Below, piece after piece: positions 43,596 to 55,700 of a stretch of 64,000 nucleotides of DNA. The notes beneath the pieces were generated by a model. The model saw nothing but the letters and a program-made list of their open reading frames with translations, ran no database searches and was not told the DNA's origin. The stretch is taken from assembly GCF_000002985.6 (NCBI RefSeq), contig NC_003279.8, forward strand, positions 11,904,001-11,968,000, given 5' to 3'. Source of the stretch: Caenorhabditis elegans. Lineage: Eukaryota > Nematoda > Chromadorea > Rhabditida > Rhabditidae. Every line of letters begins with the position of its first letter. Position 1 is the stretch's first letter. A program made the position numbers and the translations under genes.

Positions 43596-46500
43596 AGGGT
43601 CGACTTAGAAGAAAGTTTTCAACTACAAACATGTGGCAAATGTTGTATTGAGCATTTTTTCAGTTTAAAAGGTTTTTAGTTTTTGAGTTATGTATGACAG
43701 TTCTACCGAAATTAGATTTAAAAAAATATTTTTCTGCACCAAATTTTTGTAATTGTGGAGCTTCAATATTTCCGCCAGGATTACAGTTACAAAAAAGTTG
43801 TTAACTAACAAAATGTAAAGCTTAAATTTTTCTACAATTTGTCTCTTGACAACTTTTTGATAGCTCTTACCCCTGTAAAGATAGAGCGCAGACAGTGAGA
43901 GCACCTCTTACCCAACTCATCCGTGACGCTTAATATTTTCAAACTGTCATAACTCTTTAATGGTTAGAAATACAAAAAAGTTGTCAACTAGTAAAATGTT
44001 AAGCTAATATTTTTCTATATTTTGTTAGTTAACAACTTTTAAATATCTCTCACCACTGGGGAGAGAGCGTAGACAGTGAGAGTACGTGACGGCGGTCTCA
44101 AAAATTCCTCTAAAGACAATTTTTATATTAAACAAATTAAATATAAAACTCATAATCAATAAAACTCAATAAAACAACATTATTTCCATTTCCAGAATAT
44201 CCAACGATCTTCCCACAGCATACGTGACGTCAACACCGCTTCCGTTGGCCAAAGCACAGCAGCAACAACAACATGAGCAACAGCTTCATCATCTCCCAGG
44301 CTATCATTCCGCAGGGCAGTCGAGAGTGATGAGTGAAGAGGAAAAGTATGTGCTTCTTGTATTAATGATTTCGATGGGAACTGGGGAGGTGAATGGGTGT
44401 TAATTAGATACATGTTTTGGTGCCACCCAACTGATTGTGAGCAGAAAAACTCATAAAACTCATTGGAATTTAGAGGGGTTTGTTAAAAGTTGGTTGCTCA
44501 ATATTGGAAATTAGGCTTTGGCTCAGGCTTATATCTAGGCTTATTAGGTTTAGTCTTAGGCTTAAGTTTAGGTTTAGGCTAAGGCTTAGGAATAGGCTCA
44601 GGCTTAGTCTTAGGTTTAGTCTTAGGCTTAGGAATAGGTTAAGCTTAGGCGTAGGCTTAAGCTCATGCTTAGGCTTAGTCTTACATTTAGGCGTAGGCTT
44701 AGGCTTAGGCATAGGCTTAGGCTTATGCTTCATTATTGGAATTTTTAAGAACGTCGAATTTCGATAAATTAAAAATGTTTTTGGCGAATTTACAAGTGAA
44801 TTTAAATTTTTTTTCCAGGATAATGAATGGTTTTTTCTTTAAAAAATTTCAATTTTCAGTTGAAAATCTTCAATTTAAATGTTAGAATTCAGATATTTAG
44901 GTTTCATAAATCAGGTTGAAATGTAGTTTTTTATACATAACAATTTAAAAGTAACAGATTTCTGAAAAAAAATTTTGGAATTTTTCGAAATTAGAAAAAA
45001 TATATTCTAAAAAATCTTAGAAATTTTATCCCGCCCAGGAAGTGATTTAAACTTTGTCAGAAACTTTTTCACAACAATAATTTTTATATAAAAAAATGTT
45101 GAATGCACACACATCGGCCTATTTTTTCAAATTTTGCCTTCTTAACTCTCAAGTGCACGCCAAAGTGTCGTCGTCATTCTCAAGCCTTCCCGACTGAAAA
45201 AAAAACAAATTTCTAGGCTTCTAAATATACTCCACACACCCTGGGAGTAAGTTTTTTTTGTATTTTTTGACAACAAAGTTCCCAAGTTTCCTACATTCCC
45301 TCAGACACCCTCTCAGCTATACTTGCACATTGAAAATAATAGGCTAAAGCTGTCCGGTTGCCCCTGGCAATGAATAACTGATAATTTGGAAAAGGGCGTT
45401 GTAGGTGTGAGAAAGTTGGCAAAATCACGTGAAATCGCGTGACAAAGAGGGGTCTGGGAATCTCTATAGGCTAAAGTTTGACAATGTTTATTCTGTCACC
45501 TGAAGTTTGATATACTTGCACATTTTGGAGCCCCATAGCTTTGTATTTTTGTATTTCTTATAGGTCCTGGCTTTTCTCGTATAAATCCAACCAGATTCTA
45601 GTTTTCTGACCAACTACACATAATATTCGCATCTGAGCCACCAAGTCACATGGTGCTCGGAAAAATACGGCTTTACCTCTTAGAAGCCCCTTTAGATTAG
45701 TTGGAATCGATTCCCAGCAGCCAAGCTATTTTTGAATTTGAAGAGAATTTCATGCTGATTATTTTTGGACTAGGCTTAGGTTTAAGGGCTTGGGTTTTGG
45801 CTTAGGCTTTAGGCTTACTATTAGGCTTAGGCTTAGGCTTAAGCTTAAGCTTCGGCTTAGGCTTAGGCTCAAGCTCAGGCTTAGGCTGAGGCTTTTGGAA
45901 TAGCATTAAGCCCACACTGCATACGAGAGAGAAAGAGGCAGACAACCAGACGCTCTGCATCTCTGCGTCTCTCTTCCCCTCTCACTCTCTAGCCATCCAT
46001 TTTCAAACGCCTGAATCTCTGCGGTGGTAAGAGATATTAAAAATTTTCAAATTGAGGAAATCCTCTAAATTCCTTTTTCTATAATTTTGGTTAACATTAA
46101 AATTGTATTCCGAATTAAAGTCGAGAAAATGAGAAAATTTACAGCGAACGCGAGAAGCACGCAAAAATCTCGGTGCTCTTTGAAGAAATCCGAATAGAAG
46201 CTGCGAATATGCTCAATGGGACGATGAACGCCAATATCAAGCAGGAAGACAACGAAGATCAACCGACAGCACTGAGTGACTCGGCTCCGGTTTCGATAAA
46301 CAAGAAGCTCAAGAAACGGTAAGCGGGCTCTTTTCGTAGGTCCTAATAATTTTAATGGTAGTTTAAAGTAGGAAAACACTTTTGAAGCTTTTTCGCAAAA
46401 AATTAAAGTTTCCAAAAAGCTCCAAGCAGACCTGTCTAAGCATCACTGAGCATTGTAAAAATTATCAAAATTCTGTAAAATACCTCTGTAAGCCGGAGAA

Positions 46501-48832
46501 AAGTCGACTACAATCTGCTCACATTATTCAATTTCCATAACTTTCAGCAAAAGCGAGTTGGCCCTGGAAATGACCGCCGATGAGGTAGACGACATCCTCG
46601 GAGACTCCACCAACTCCAGCTTCAACCCGAAAAACCCATTCGGAGGACCATCCCCGTCCGGTTTCCCAGACCTCGGATCCCCGGGATCTTCCAACTATAA
46701 CCCGGCGAGCCAAAAGTCATCTCCACCACTCTCAAAGTATTCACAGAATAATCAGGGTCAGCGGAACTCTCCACCAAATCATGGATATCCGAATATGTCG
46801 CCATACATGACGTCTCAAATGAATTCCCCGATGCATCCACAACTTCAGCAGCAGAACTCGTTGACATCGTCGCCACCGGTTTCTATGCATTCGCCAGTGG
46901 TAGGATTTATATTTCATTCGACGCAAAATTTTCCGCTGATAATTTTTGCCTCTTGCCGCGTATTTCTAGCTTTAACAGCAGCAGAGATATAAAGCCTTGA
47001 AGATGGAGCTCTAGAGAGAGAGAGGACGCTCTGTCTGTCTGCGTCTCCGTGCAGCTTTTATCCCGAATATCTCGACTGCTATTAGAGACATTGAAAATTT
47101 TCCAAATTTTCTGCTCTATCATTTTTCAGCTTTATGCTTAAGCTTAGGCTTAGGCTTTGGCGGAGCTTAGGCTTAGGCGTAGGCTTAGGCCTATTATTGG
47201 GCTTCGGCTTAGACTTAGGCTTATTATTGGGCTTAGACTCAGGCTCACGGTTTGGCTTAGGCTTGGGCTGAGGCTTAGGCTTAGGTTTAGGTTTAGGCTC
47301 AAGTTTAGGTTTAGGCTTAGGCTTAGGCTTAAGGGGTCGCAACCTCAAACCTCCATATCCCCCTATCATATGAGATATCAAAAAACTTCCAACTTACCCA
47401 GTACTTAGAATTTCAAGATTTTTCAGTCCCAAGACTTCAAGTCAACTATAATAAACGGTCACGTCATGGGAGCCCACCACCATCATCTTCCCCATCACAC
47501 CCGCTTCCTTCAACATCAACAAAGTGCTCCGAACCTTCGCCTCGGAACTCAAACCCCCGAGGAAGCGCTTCCTTATCAAATCAGCGGAATCACTCCGCCG
47601 GCCCGCCCGTTCGACAGATCTTTGGTCGAGGAATTTGAGATGTGTGTTCGTGCAGTTCTAATGGCTTCTCATCGTGTCTATTGTCGACATGTCTATCGTC
47701 AATTAACTGCTGAAGTCTCGGAGTTGTATGCCAGAGTTGCGAAGAATCAGGTGCCGAAGAAAGCCGTCAAGAAGATCATTGCCGCCCGGCAACCGGCAAC
47801 GCCTGGAGAACGGATCGAGTTGGAGAGACAGTGTAAGTACAGTGGGGCGCGTTTGACTTCTGCTTCTTTTTTGAATTTCCCACCAGCCAGATTTCAGATT
47901 CTCGCGCCAAAATTCATTCTCAGAACATCGGTCGCAATCGCGCTCCACCGTGATTTTGTTGAACAATTTGTTCACGTGGTGTCAGAGTGTCGCATGTCGG
48001 CTTGATCTACGTAGATCTAAAAAAAATGCGGGAGAAGAGACGCAGAGTTTTCGACTGATGTTAATGATTAAGAACGTGCTGACGTCACATTTGTTTGGAC
48101 AAAAAATTCCCGCATTTTTGTAGATCAAACCGTGATGGGACAGCGCGGCACCACGTGAAAAAGCCAAAAATCAATATTTTCCGAGATAATTTTTGAAATT
48201 CTCGCCGACCGTGAGTTCGGTAGAGCGCGTTTGAAAAACCCACAAAATTTCGAACTTCCCAGTTTAATGTTGATTTTGTTGGGCCATAAAATTAGAAACT
48301 AAAAATAAAATGTTCACTGAAAACTTTCAAAGTCAATTGGAGCGCAATTGCAATATTTTGTGGCGGGAAATTCCAATTTTTGCTAATTTTCCACTTTTTT
48401 GCGGAAAATTCGTGGAATTTTTGAATTCCCCGTTTTAGTCGCAAAGTCTAATAGAGCGCGCTTGCAAAGTACACTTACAGCGGGAAATTTGAATTTTTCA
48501 ATGGAAAATTCCAGAATTTTCAAATATTCGGCGACCGCCTGGCGAAGTTCAATAGAGCGCGTTTACTGGAAATTTGAATTTTTCGGTTTTAAAAGTGTCT
48601 AAAATTCGAATTTCCCGCCGCACGCCCACGAGTTCAATAGAGCGCGCTTGCAAAACAATCCGATGGCGGGAAATTCGAATTTTCCAGTGAAAAACCTCCC
48701 AATTTTTTCAATTTTTCAGTCAAATGCCTTGCCGACGGCCTGGAATCTCGTCAATCTCCACAACTCTACGAATCAATTCTCAACTTTTTGTACAAAATGC
48801 GCGTCGCAATTCCAGACGTCGCTCAGCAATAA
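43015..48832 (+). CDS. Q/H/S/P-rich protein with unrecognised C-terminal domain
   Basis: Exons by signals are 43015-43118, 44196-44345, 46145-46318, 46548-46899, 47427-47832 and 48720-48832. All junction phases agree, giving 1299 nt and 432 residues. An upstream acceptor (cttttttttag, before 43001) means the first exon may be spliced to 5' sequence. Residues about 20-85 are Q-rich ([14 protein letters not shown]). A charged region follows ([20 protein letters not shown]). Residues about 145-260 are S/P/N/Q-rich low complexity ([24 protein letters not shown]). A His patch, [11 protein letters not shown], comes next. The last 130 residues look folded and helical ([20 protein letters not shown] ... 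[13 protein letters not shown] ... [20 protein letters not shown]). I do not recognise the domain. A nuclear or transcription-related role would be a guess from composition only. Confidence 0.75.
43790..44080. repeat. dispersed GAGCGCAGACAGTGAGAG repeat copies in an intron
   Basis: Two diverged copies in the first intron of the 43015 gene, at about 43800-43920 and 43975-44085, with agatagagcgcagacagtga and gagagcgtagacagtgagag. They are relatives of the 173-bp array units. Confidence 0.75.
44510..44735. repeat. degenerate TTAGGC telomere-type array (intron)
   Basis: About 225 bases of ttaggc-derived hexamers in the second intron of the 43015 gene, including taggcttaggcataggctt. Further short arrays lie at 45770-45895 in the same intron and 47130-47335 in a later one. 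Confidence 0.9.
45770..45895. repeat. degenerate TTAGGC telomere-type array (intron)
   Basis: Hexamer-derived repeat (ttaggcttaggcttaagctt and variants) followed by a purine-rich and then CT-rich stretch at 45920-45990 (cgagagagaaagaggcagac, ctctcttcccctctcactct). Confidence 0.85.
47130..47335. repeat. degenerate TTAGGC telomere-type array (intron)
   Basis: About 200 bases of hexamer variants in the intron before exon 5 of the 43015 gene. The intron ends normally with tttttcag at 47419-47426. Confidence 0.9.
47973..48157. repeat. short foldback repeat (intron)
   Basis: Arms cacgtggtgtcagagtgtcg and the complement ending cagcgcggcaccacgtg. The core has gagaagagacgcagagtttt and gctgacgtcaca, as in the copy at 27923-28073. 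Confidence 0.75.
48180..48710. repeat. GAGCGCGCTTGCAAA dispersed repeat (intron)
   Basis: Four spaced copies of a unit with agttcaatagagcgcgcttg and ggcgggaaattcgaattttc, at about 48210, 48440, 48550 and 48630. They fill the last intron of the 43015 gene up to its acceptor. Confidence 0.7.
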
Positions 48833-49796
48833 ATTTTTTTCAAAAAAAATTCATTTTTCCTCCAAGTCTTCCTCTCATTTTCAGCTCGAAGATCTCTCTT
48901 GTTTTTTGGTCTGGAAATTTCTTTGAAAATCTCAAATTTGTATCACTACAGTAACTCCCCAATGATGTTCCTTTAAACTAGTCTACTGTAGTTGTCTTGT
49001 CTCCGTCTCTCACTCTCTCTCGGCCCGCAAATACAGCTTGTGATGCATAAAATCTCTTCTTAATCCGATAATTGTTATTCACCCCCGATGCTTGAAAAAT
49101 TATCATATTTTTAATCTTAATAATATTAATAAATGTAAATTAAATCATAAAAAATTTTTTTTTGGAAAATCGAAAAATTTCGATTTTTTTTAGAAAACTC
49201 GAAATTATTCAATTTTTTTTCGGTTTTTTTAAAATTTTTTAGAAATTAAAAAAATCCGGAAATTGTTTTTGCTTCAGAAAAATATGTAAAAATAGAAAAA
49301 AAATATTTTTTCAATTTTTTCAAATTTTTTAAGAGAAAATCGGGCAAAATTTGATATTTTTTTAAAATAAAAAATTCTCGGAATTTGGTTTTTTTAACGA
49401 TTTTTTGGTATTTTTTACATAATTTCTTGGTTTTTTGAATTTTTTCGATTTTTTGGTTTTTTTTTCAAAATTTTTCGTATTTTGGGATCATTAAAAAAAA
49501 TTTTTTTTTTTGGGTTTTATTCCGAAAAGTTTCGGGGGTTTTTAAAAACAAACTAATATTTAGTTGCAACTATTCCGAATAAAAATAACACATGAGAGAT
49601 GGAGATGGAAGATGGGAGAGGGGTAGTAGATTTTGAAACTTAATAATAATAATAAAAATAAGAAAAATTATAATTATTAAAGGGGGTTTAACACATTTCA
49701 AAAACGAAAAAAAATAATAAAAAAGTCGGGGAAATTGGAATTTTTAAGGGAAAAGAGAGGAATTTTGAGCTAAACGTTCAAAAAAAAAATCAATAA
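48833..49796. other. gene-free region between convergent genes
   Basis: Holds the 3' ends of the 43015 gene and hsf-1. A CT-rich patch lies at 48995-49025 (gtctccgtctctcactctct). From 49130 to 49800 it is very AT-rich with long T and A runs. No exon is seen. Confidence 0.5.
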
Positions 49797-52700
49797 TTAA
49801 ACCAAATTAGGATCCGATGGACTTGGAGTACGAAGAGCCGGTGAATGTGGGAAGATTTCCTCGTCGGCAAGTGGCAAGTAGTTTGGGTCCTGGAAAAATG
49901 TGCATTTTTGGGGGATTTTTGGATTTAAAATAAAGGTTTGAAATTAATTTTGTCGTAAATAATCGAAAACTGATTAATTTTTAAAATTTAATTTTGCAAA
50001 ATTTTATTGATTTTTTTAGTGCAAGCTATTTTCAGTTTTTTAAATTTTGAAATTTGTAAAATTTGGAATTTCAAAATTAGAAAAAAGACAGGAAAATTGG
50101 GGCTTATTTTTTAAGTTAAAAAAAATTAACTTTAGATTTTTTCTAGTTAAAATCGAGAGACTTTCAAAAAAAATTCTGGAAGCTTTTAATTTATTTCTGA
50201 TTTTTTTTTTGCTCATTAGATATTCTAAAAATTGTCTTTTTTTAATTAAAAAATCCAAAAATAAAATAATTTGAAAGAGAAAAAAAATTAATTTTTTTGT
50301 TAATTAAAAAATCTATATTTCTCTTTTTTTTAATATTTTTTTTAGTTAATTTTCACTTTATTCTTTGTCGAATTATCGATTTCTCTGACAAACAACAGAA
50401 AGTTAAAAAAAAACACATTTTTTTCTAATTTTCAATCATTTTTGGTATACTGAAAATTGTAAATTTTTCTTTGAAAAAAGCGAAAAATATTTTTTTTTAA
50501 CTTGTGGAATTTTTTAAAATTAATCTAAAGAAAGTTTTGAAAAAAATTGAATTTTCTCTTATATTTAAAGAGAAAAACATAGAAAAATCAATTTTGCTCA
50601 ATTTTTTAAATAAAATTGTTTTTAGTTAATTTCCAGTTTTTTCTCTGTTGAAATATCGATTTTCACAGAAAAAATAAAATTTTTGCTCGTTTTTTGTTTT
50701 TTTTTTAATGATTTTATCGATTTTTCATAATTGAATTTTCAGAAAAATTAAATTTTCTGAAAAAAAGTAGGAGCAAAAAATCGATATTTTTACGAAAAAC
50801 AAAACAATTTTTTAGAAAATAGGAAAATAACTGAAAATGCGAAATTTTTTTTTCTTTGTCGAATTATCGATTTTATCTTAAAAAATTAAATTTTTAATCA
50901 TTTTTGCTATTTATTATCGATTTAATAAAAATTAAGTTTTTTAAAGCAAAAAATCAAACTTTTTCTGAAATAAAACAATTTTTCAATAAAATTTAAAAAA
51001 AACCGAGAATTTCAATTTTTTAATTACTAAAAAAAATTAGACAAATCACAGGTAAATTGGAGTAAATCTTGATTTTTTCTAGCTAAAAATCTAGAAAATT
51101 CCGGGAAAAACTTTCAAGAAGCTTTTAATTTTTTTTTGAAAAAATAGCTTTATACAATTTTTTCAGCTTTATTTTAAAAAAAAAATGGAAAAATTCGAAT
51201 TTTTCCTTCTAAAAATTTTTTTTTTGAGATTTAAAAAAATCTTTTAAAAAAAGAAGAAAATATTTGAAAAAATAACAATTTTTCAGACATTTTTCGATTT
51301 TTTTTCGTCAGCGCGCCCGTACCGGCACATCAAATCCATTTTCCGGGTACTGTTGCTCATTATCAAACAACAAATCCTCGGCTCCATCATAATTCGACGT
51401 CTCCGGAGCATTTTCAAGAGCAAGCTGTCTGAGTGGATCCTCGGATCCTTCTTCATCATCATCCAACGGTACATTATTCCCAAAATCATCCCAATTATGA
51501 TTACTGACTAAATCTCTGAAACTCTCCAATGAAGTATCAGTTCCAGTGAAATATTCTTGAAGTTCTTGAGATAATTGACGATCAAATGATGGAGAGAGTC
51601 CGAGAGTTGGAGAATATAGATTTTGATGAGGATCTGCGTTGGTGGATGAGGTGGAAGTCGTTGGATGATGCTGATCTTCTATTGCCATTAGCTTCTGATG
51701 TGGTTGAAGGTATTGATGAGATGGTTGATATGGAATCATTGAAGGATCTGAAGGCATGAAGCCACTGTAATTGTTCACAAATCCTCCCGAATAGTCTTGT
51801 TGCGGCTGAAAATTTCGAATTTTTAGACTTTTTTTTCTGTAAATAGTCAATTTTTTGCATTTTTAATGCTATTTATGACATTTTTTGGTTTTTTTTTCTG
51901 CAAAAATCGTAAAGAAAAACGTCTAAAAAGCCAATAAATGGGCGGAGCTTGCTTTCCCAGCAAACCCCGCCCAATTATTGGCTTTTTCGACAGCTTTTTT
52001 TTCCTAATTTTCGATTTTATTGAAACTTTAAGTTTTTTTTTTTTGGTAAGAATCAGTTTTGTTTTTTGTTCTGAAGTTTTGATCTGAAAATTGTTTTCTT
52101 TTTCAATTTTTAAAGTTTTTAGACACACTCTTGTCTTCAGTTCTACGATTTTTGACTTTTTTTCTTGGTTTTTGGAAAATTAACACTACTTTTCGTTGAA
52201 AAATTGGAAAAACCACGAAAAAAACACTTCAAAAATGCCCGTTTTTGAGATTTTTCCGACATTTTCAACAAAAAATCCGTATTTATTGAAAATTCTACGG
52301 TTTTCGACTTTTTTAAAATTGATTTTTGGTTTTTATGCCATTCTAAGCTTTTTTTTTTGGATTTTCTTTTATTTTTTCGTGAAAATTTCGCAAAATTACT
52401 TGAAATAACGAGCAAAAACGTCGAAAAAGCCAATAATTGGGCGGAGCTTGCTCCACCACCAAACCCCGCCCAATCATTGGGTTTTTCGACACCTTTCACC
52501 GATTTTTTCCTAATTTTCGGTTGTTTTTTTTTGTAAAAATCGGAAAAAAGCACACAAAAAATCAATTTTTTAAAAATAGAAAATCTACAATAAAAACTGA
52601 TTTTTCGCACTGATGAGCACTTTTCCACAACTTTCTCGTGTTTTTTAAAACAAAAATTGGAAATTTCTATTCACCTGAGCCATTTGCCTAGTCGCATTCT

Positions 52701-55700
52701 TATACGGAGCCGCTCGTTTTTGAGCCATTCTTGCTCCAGCTCCAGCTCCAGATGGAGCCGAAGATGATGTAGATGGTCCTCCTGAAGCAGGAGAAGCACC
52801 CTGATAATCCCGTTTCAGCGCAGAAATCCCACGATGAATATTCTCATGAGTCAATGGACCGGATCCCATGTACATATCATCTGGCTTTTGCTCATTGGCT
52901 CCGTGTGCTCCAGCCGAGTTGCTCTGCGGCTGAGATATTATAGGATGTGGAGATTGTTCACGTGAGCTTGTAGCTCCTCCATCAGAATATCGACTACTTT
53001 GTGCTCCAAATGTATCACCAAATAGATCCTGAGCACTTCCTCTTCCAACAGGAGAATTTCCAAATTCATCGGTAACCTCTGAGATCAGTGGTCCTTCATT
53101 ATTCGTAAATCGACGGGAAAATGGTTCCTGAGTCTCGCGTTGAAGTGATTCTAGTAGATCACAAACATCCTTGTATGGACCTTCTTCAGAGTTCATTCGA
53201 GCACGTTTTGAGTTGGGTCCGGCAGTTCCGTTGGCGGCGCAAAAGTCTATTTCCAGCACACCTCTGAAAATTTTACATATTTTTTTTGTGAAAAAAAAAC
53301 CGATTTTTTCAGCTTTTTGACTACTTTTTTGGGGGGGGGGGGGGGGAGTTTTTTTGTTGCAAAAATTAATTTTTTTTCTGTTTATTTTAAAAAAAAACGC
53401 CGATTTTTTCAGATTTTCGAATAATTTTTTGGTTTTCTTTCGAAAAAATGGATTTTTTCTATTTTTTGACAAATTTTTGGGTTTTTTTGTTGCAAAAATG
53501 GATTTTTTTTCTGAAAAACACCGTTTTTTTCAGATTTTCGACTAATTTTTTGGGTTTTTTTCTGAAACCGGATGGAAACCGAGAGCTGTCGTTTTTTTTT
53601 TGCAAAAATGGATTTTTAAGAATTTTTAAAGTTTTTTTTGGTCAACATTTTTTTCGAAAAGATTTGGGTGGGATTTCGCTTAAAAATACTTGAAATAGTC
53701 TGAAAGTCTGTTTTTTCTTTGGAATTTTTTTATAGAAAATTTCAAATTTATTTTCTAAGAAATTTTTATTTTCTGAAAAATCTAGATAATTGAGCGTATT
53801 TAAAATGGCCTAAATAAGCCTTATTTCAGAAAAAATAGACTTTTTGGCATTTTTTAATGAATTTTACTAATAAATTTGGAATTTTTTACTGAATTATTCT
53901 GAAAATCAGCTAATTTATTTGAATTTTTTGTCGAATCACTGAAAATTCTAGCTAATTCAGCAGAAAAATCAGCCGAAAACCAATTTTTTCCACTATTTTC
54001 GAAGATTTACGTAGATTTTCAGCCAATATCATCAGCTGAGCTTTGCCTTTTTTTTTGAGGAAATAGGCTATTTTTGCGATTTTCCAATAAAAAATTAACA
54101 ATTTTCGCTCAAAATGTGCAAAAAAAAAAAATGCAAAATGTGAGTTTTAAGCTAATTTTAGCCATTTCGAGAAATTTGCGATAAATTTAAACAGTTTTTG
54201 GGATTTTTCTGCCCGAAACACGACAGATTGATTACCGTTTCGCGACACGCTTCGACAATCCTGGCTGCATGACAGAGACGAGAAAATGCAAAAGTTTTTT
54301 GAAATATTGCTGTTGGCGAGCATGTTGTTGACGCATTGAGCCCATTTGTGTCCACATATCGCGATTTTCTCTGCAAAAATGGAATTATTATATAAAATTG
54401 TTCCTTTCGTCTCAAATATTTTATATTTAACAAAAAATTGTTTAATTGGCAAAAATTCGATGCAAGTCGCTCGAAAACCGCAAAATTTTGAGCAATTTTC
54501 GTGTCAAAAAGGTGCTTTTCAGAATTTTCAGAACAGAATATATTCCATTTGAATTGAAAAATCCAAACAAAAGTGTGTGTTTTTTTTGCACTTTTATGGG
54601 ATTTACAAAGAAAAATCGTTTTTTTTCGCTCAATTTTCCACTTTTCGGACGATTTTTGAGCTTTTTTCAATCATTTTAGGGTGGAATAAGCCGATTACTC
54701 AGTTTTCAAACTGAAATTCCGGACGAAATTGCTCTTTTTTTCTCCATTTCTTAAATTTCCACGAACTTTGTAAGCTTATTCATCTTATCCTCCATATTCT
54801 TTGCCTTTTCTCGCATCGCACGCATCTCTGCCATTACTACTTCCAAATTTTGTTGCGTCTGTTCGTTAACCTGCTTGTCCTCCACAGTTCTTGCCGATTG
54901 CTGCAAAAAAATAAGTTAAAATTTAAAAGTTTGGAATTTTTTTCAAAAATTATCATCTTTATTCTACTTTTTCGCAAATTTAGTGTAGAAAAAGCGAAAT
55001 TTCGCAAAAAGTACTCAAATTTTAAGCAAAAACCAGTGAATTTTTGCAATATCTGCAGATGAAAAAATGATAGAAATTTGAAAAATCTGAGCTTCTGCCG
55101 CTTCCTGTACCTTTCTCTTAATCTGTGATAGTAATTCGGGACGTCCTTGTACAAAACACGGATGACTAAACTCTAAATGATCCTGATCTGATTCTGTTCG
55201 AGTTAGACCACCTTGGGACAGTGGAGTCATCTTTCGGAAGCCGTCTGAAATAAATTTAAATTTAAAAATTAAATTCGAAATGTGCAAAAATTTGTATTTT
55301 TGTTGAAAAAAATGCCTCACATTTACAACTTTTTAATGATATTTTTAACCTTTTCAGCAAGTTTCAATGTAATTAATTTCAAAAATATCGAAAAATGGGT
55401 ATCTCCGTGTAAAAATTCATACAAATTAAAAATTTTCCCATAAAAACCCCAGAAATTACAACTTTTTGGTGATATTTTTAAATGTTTCCACCAAAATTTG
55501 ACTTATTTAATTCCAAAAACATTTTTAAAAAATGGATATTTCTGCAAAAAAAAAACACAATTTGTATGCTTTTTTTTAACAGAAAAAACCCATTTTTCGA
55601 TACTTTTTGAATTAATAACGTTAAGTTTTGGTGGAAAAATTGAAAAGAACACCAAAAAGTTGTAATTTCTTGGGTTTGTATAGGGAAATCTCAATTTTTT

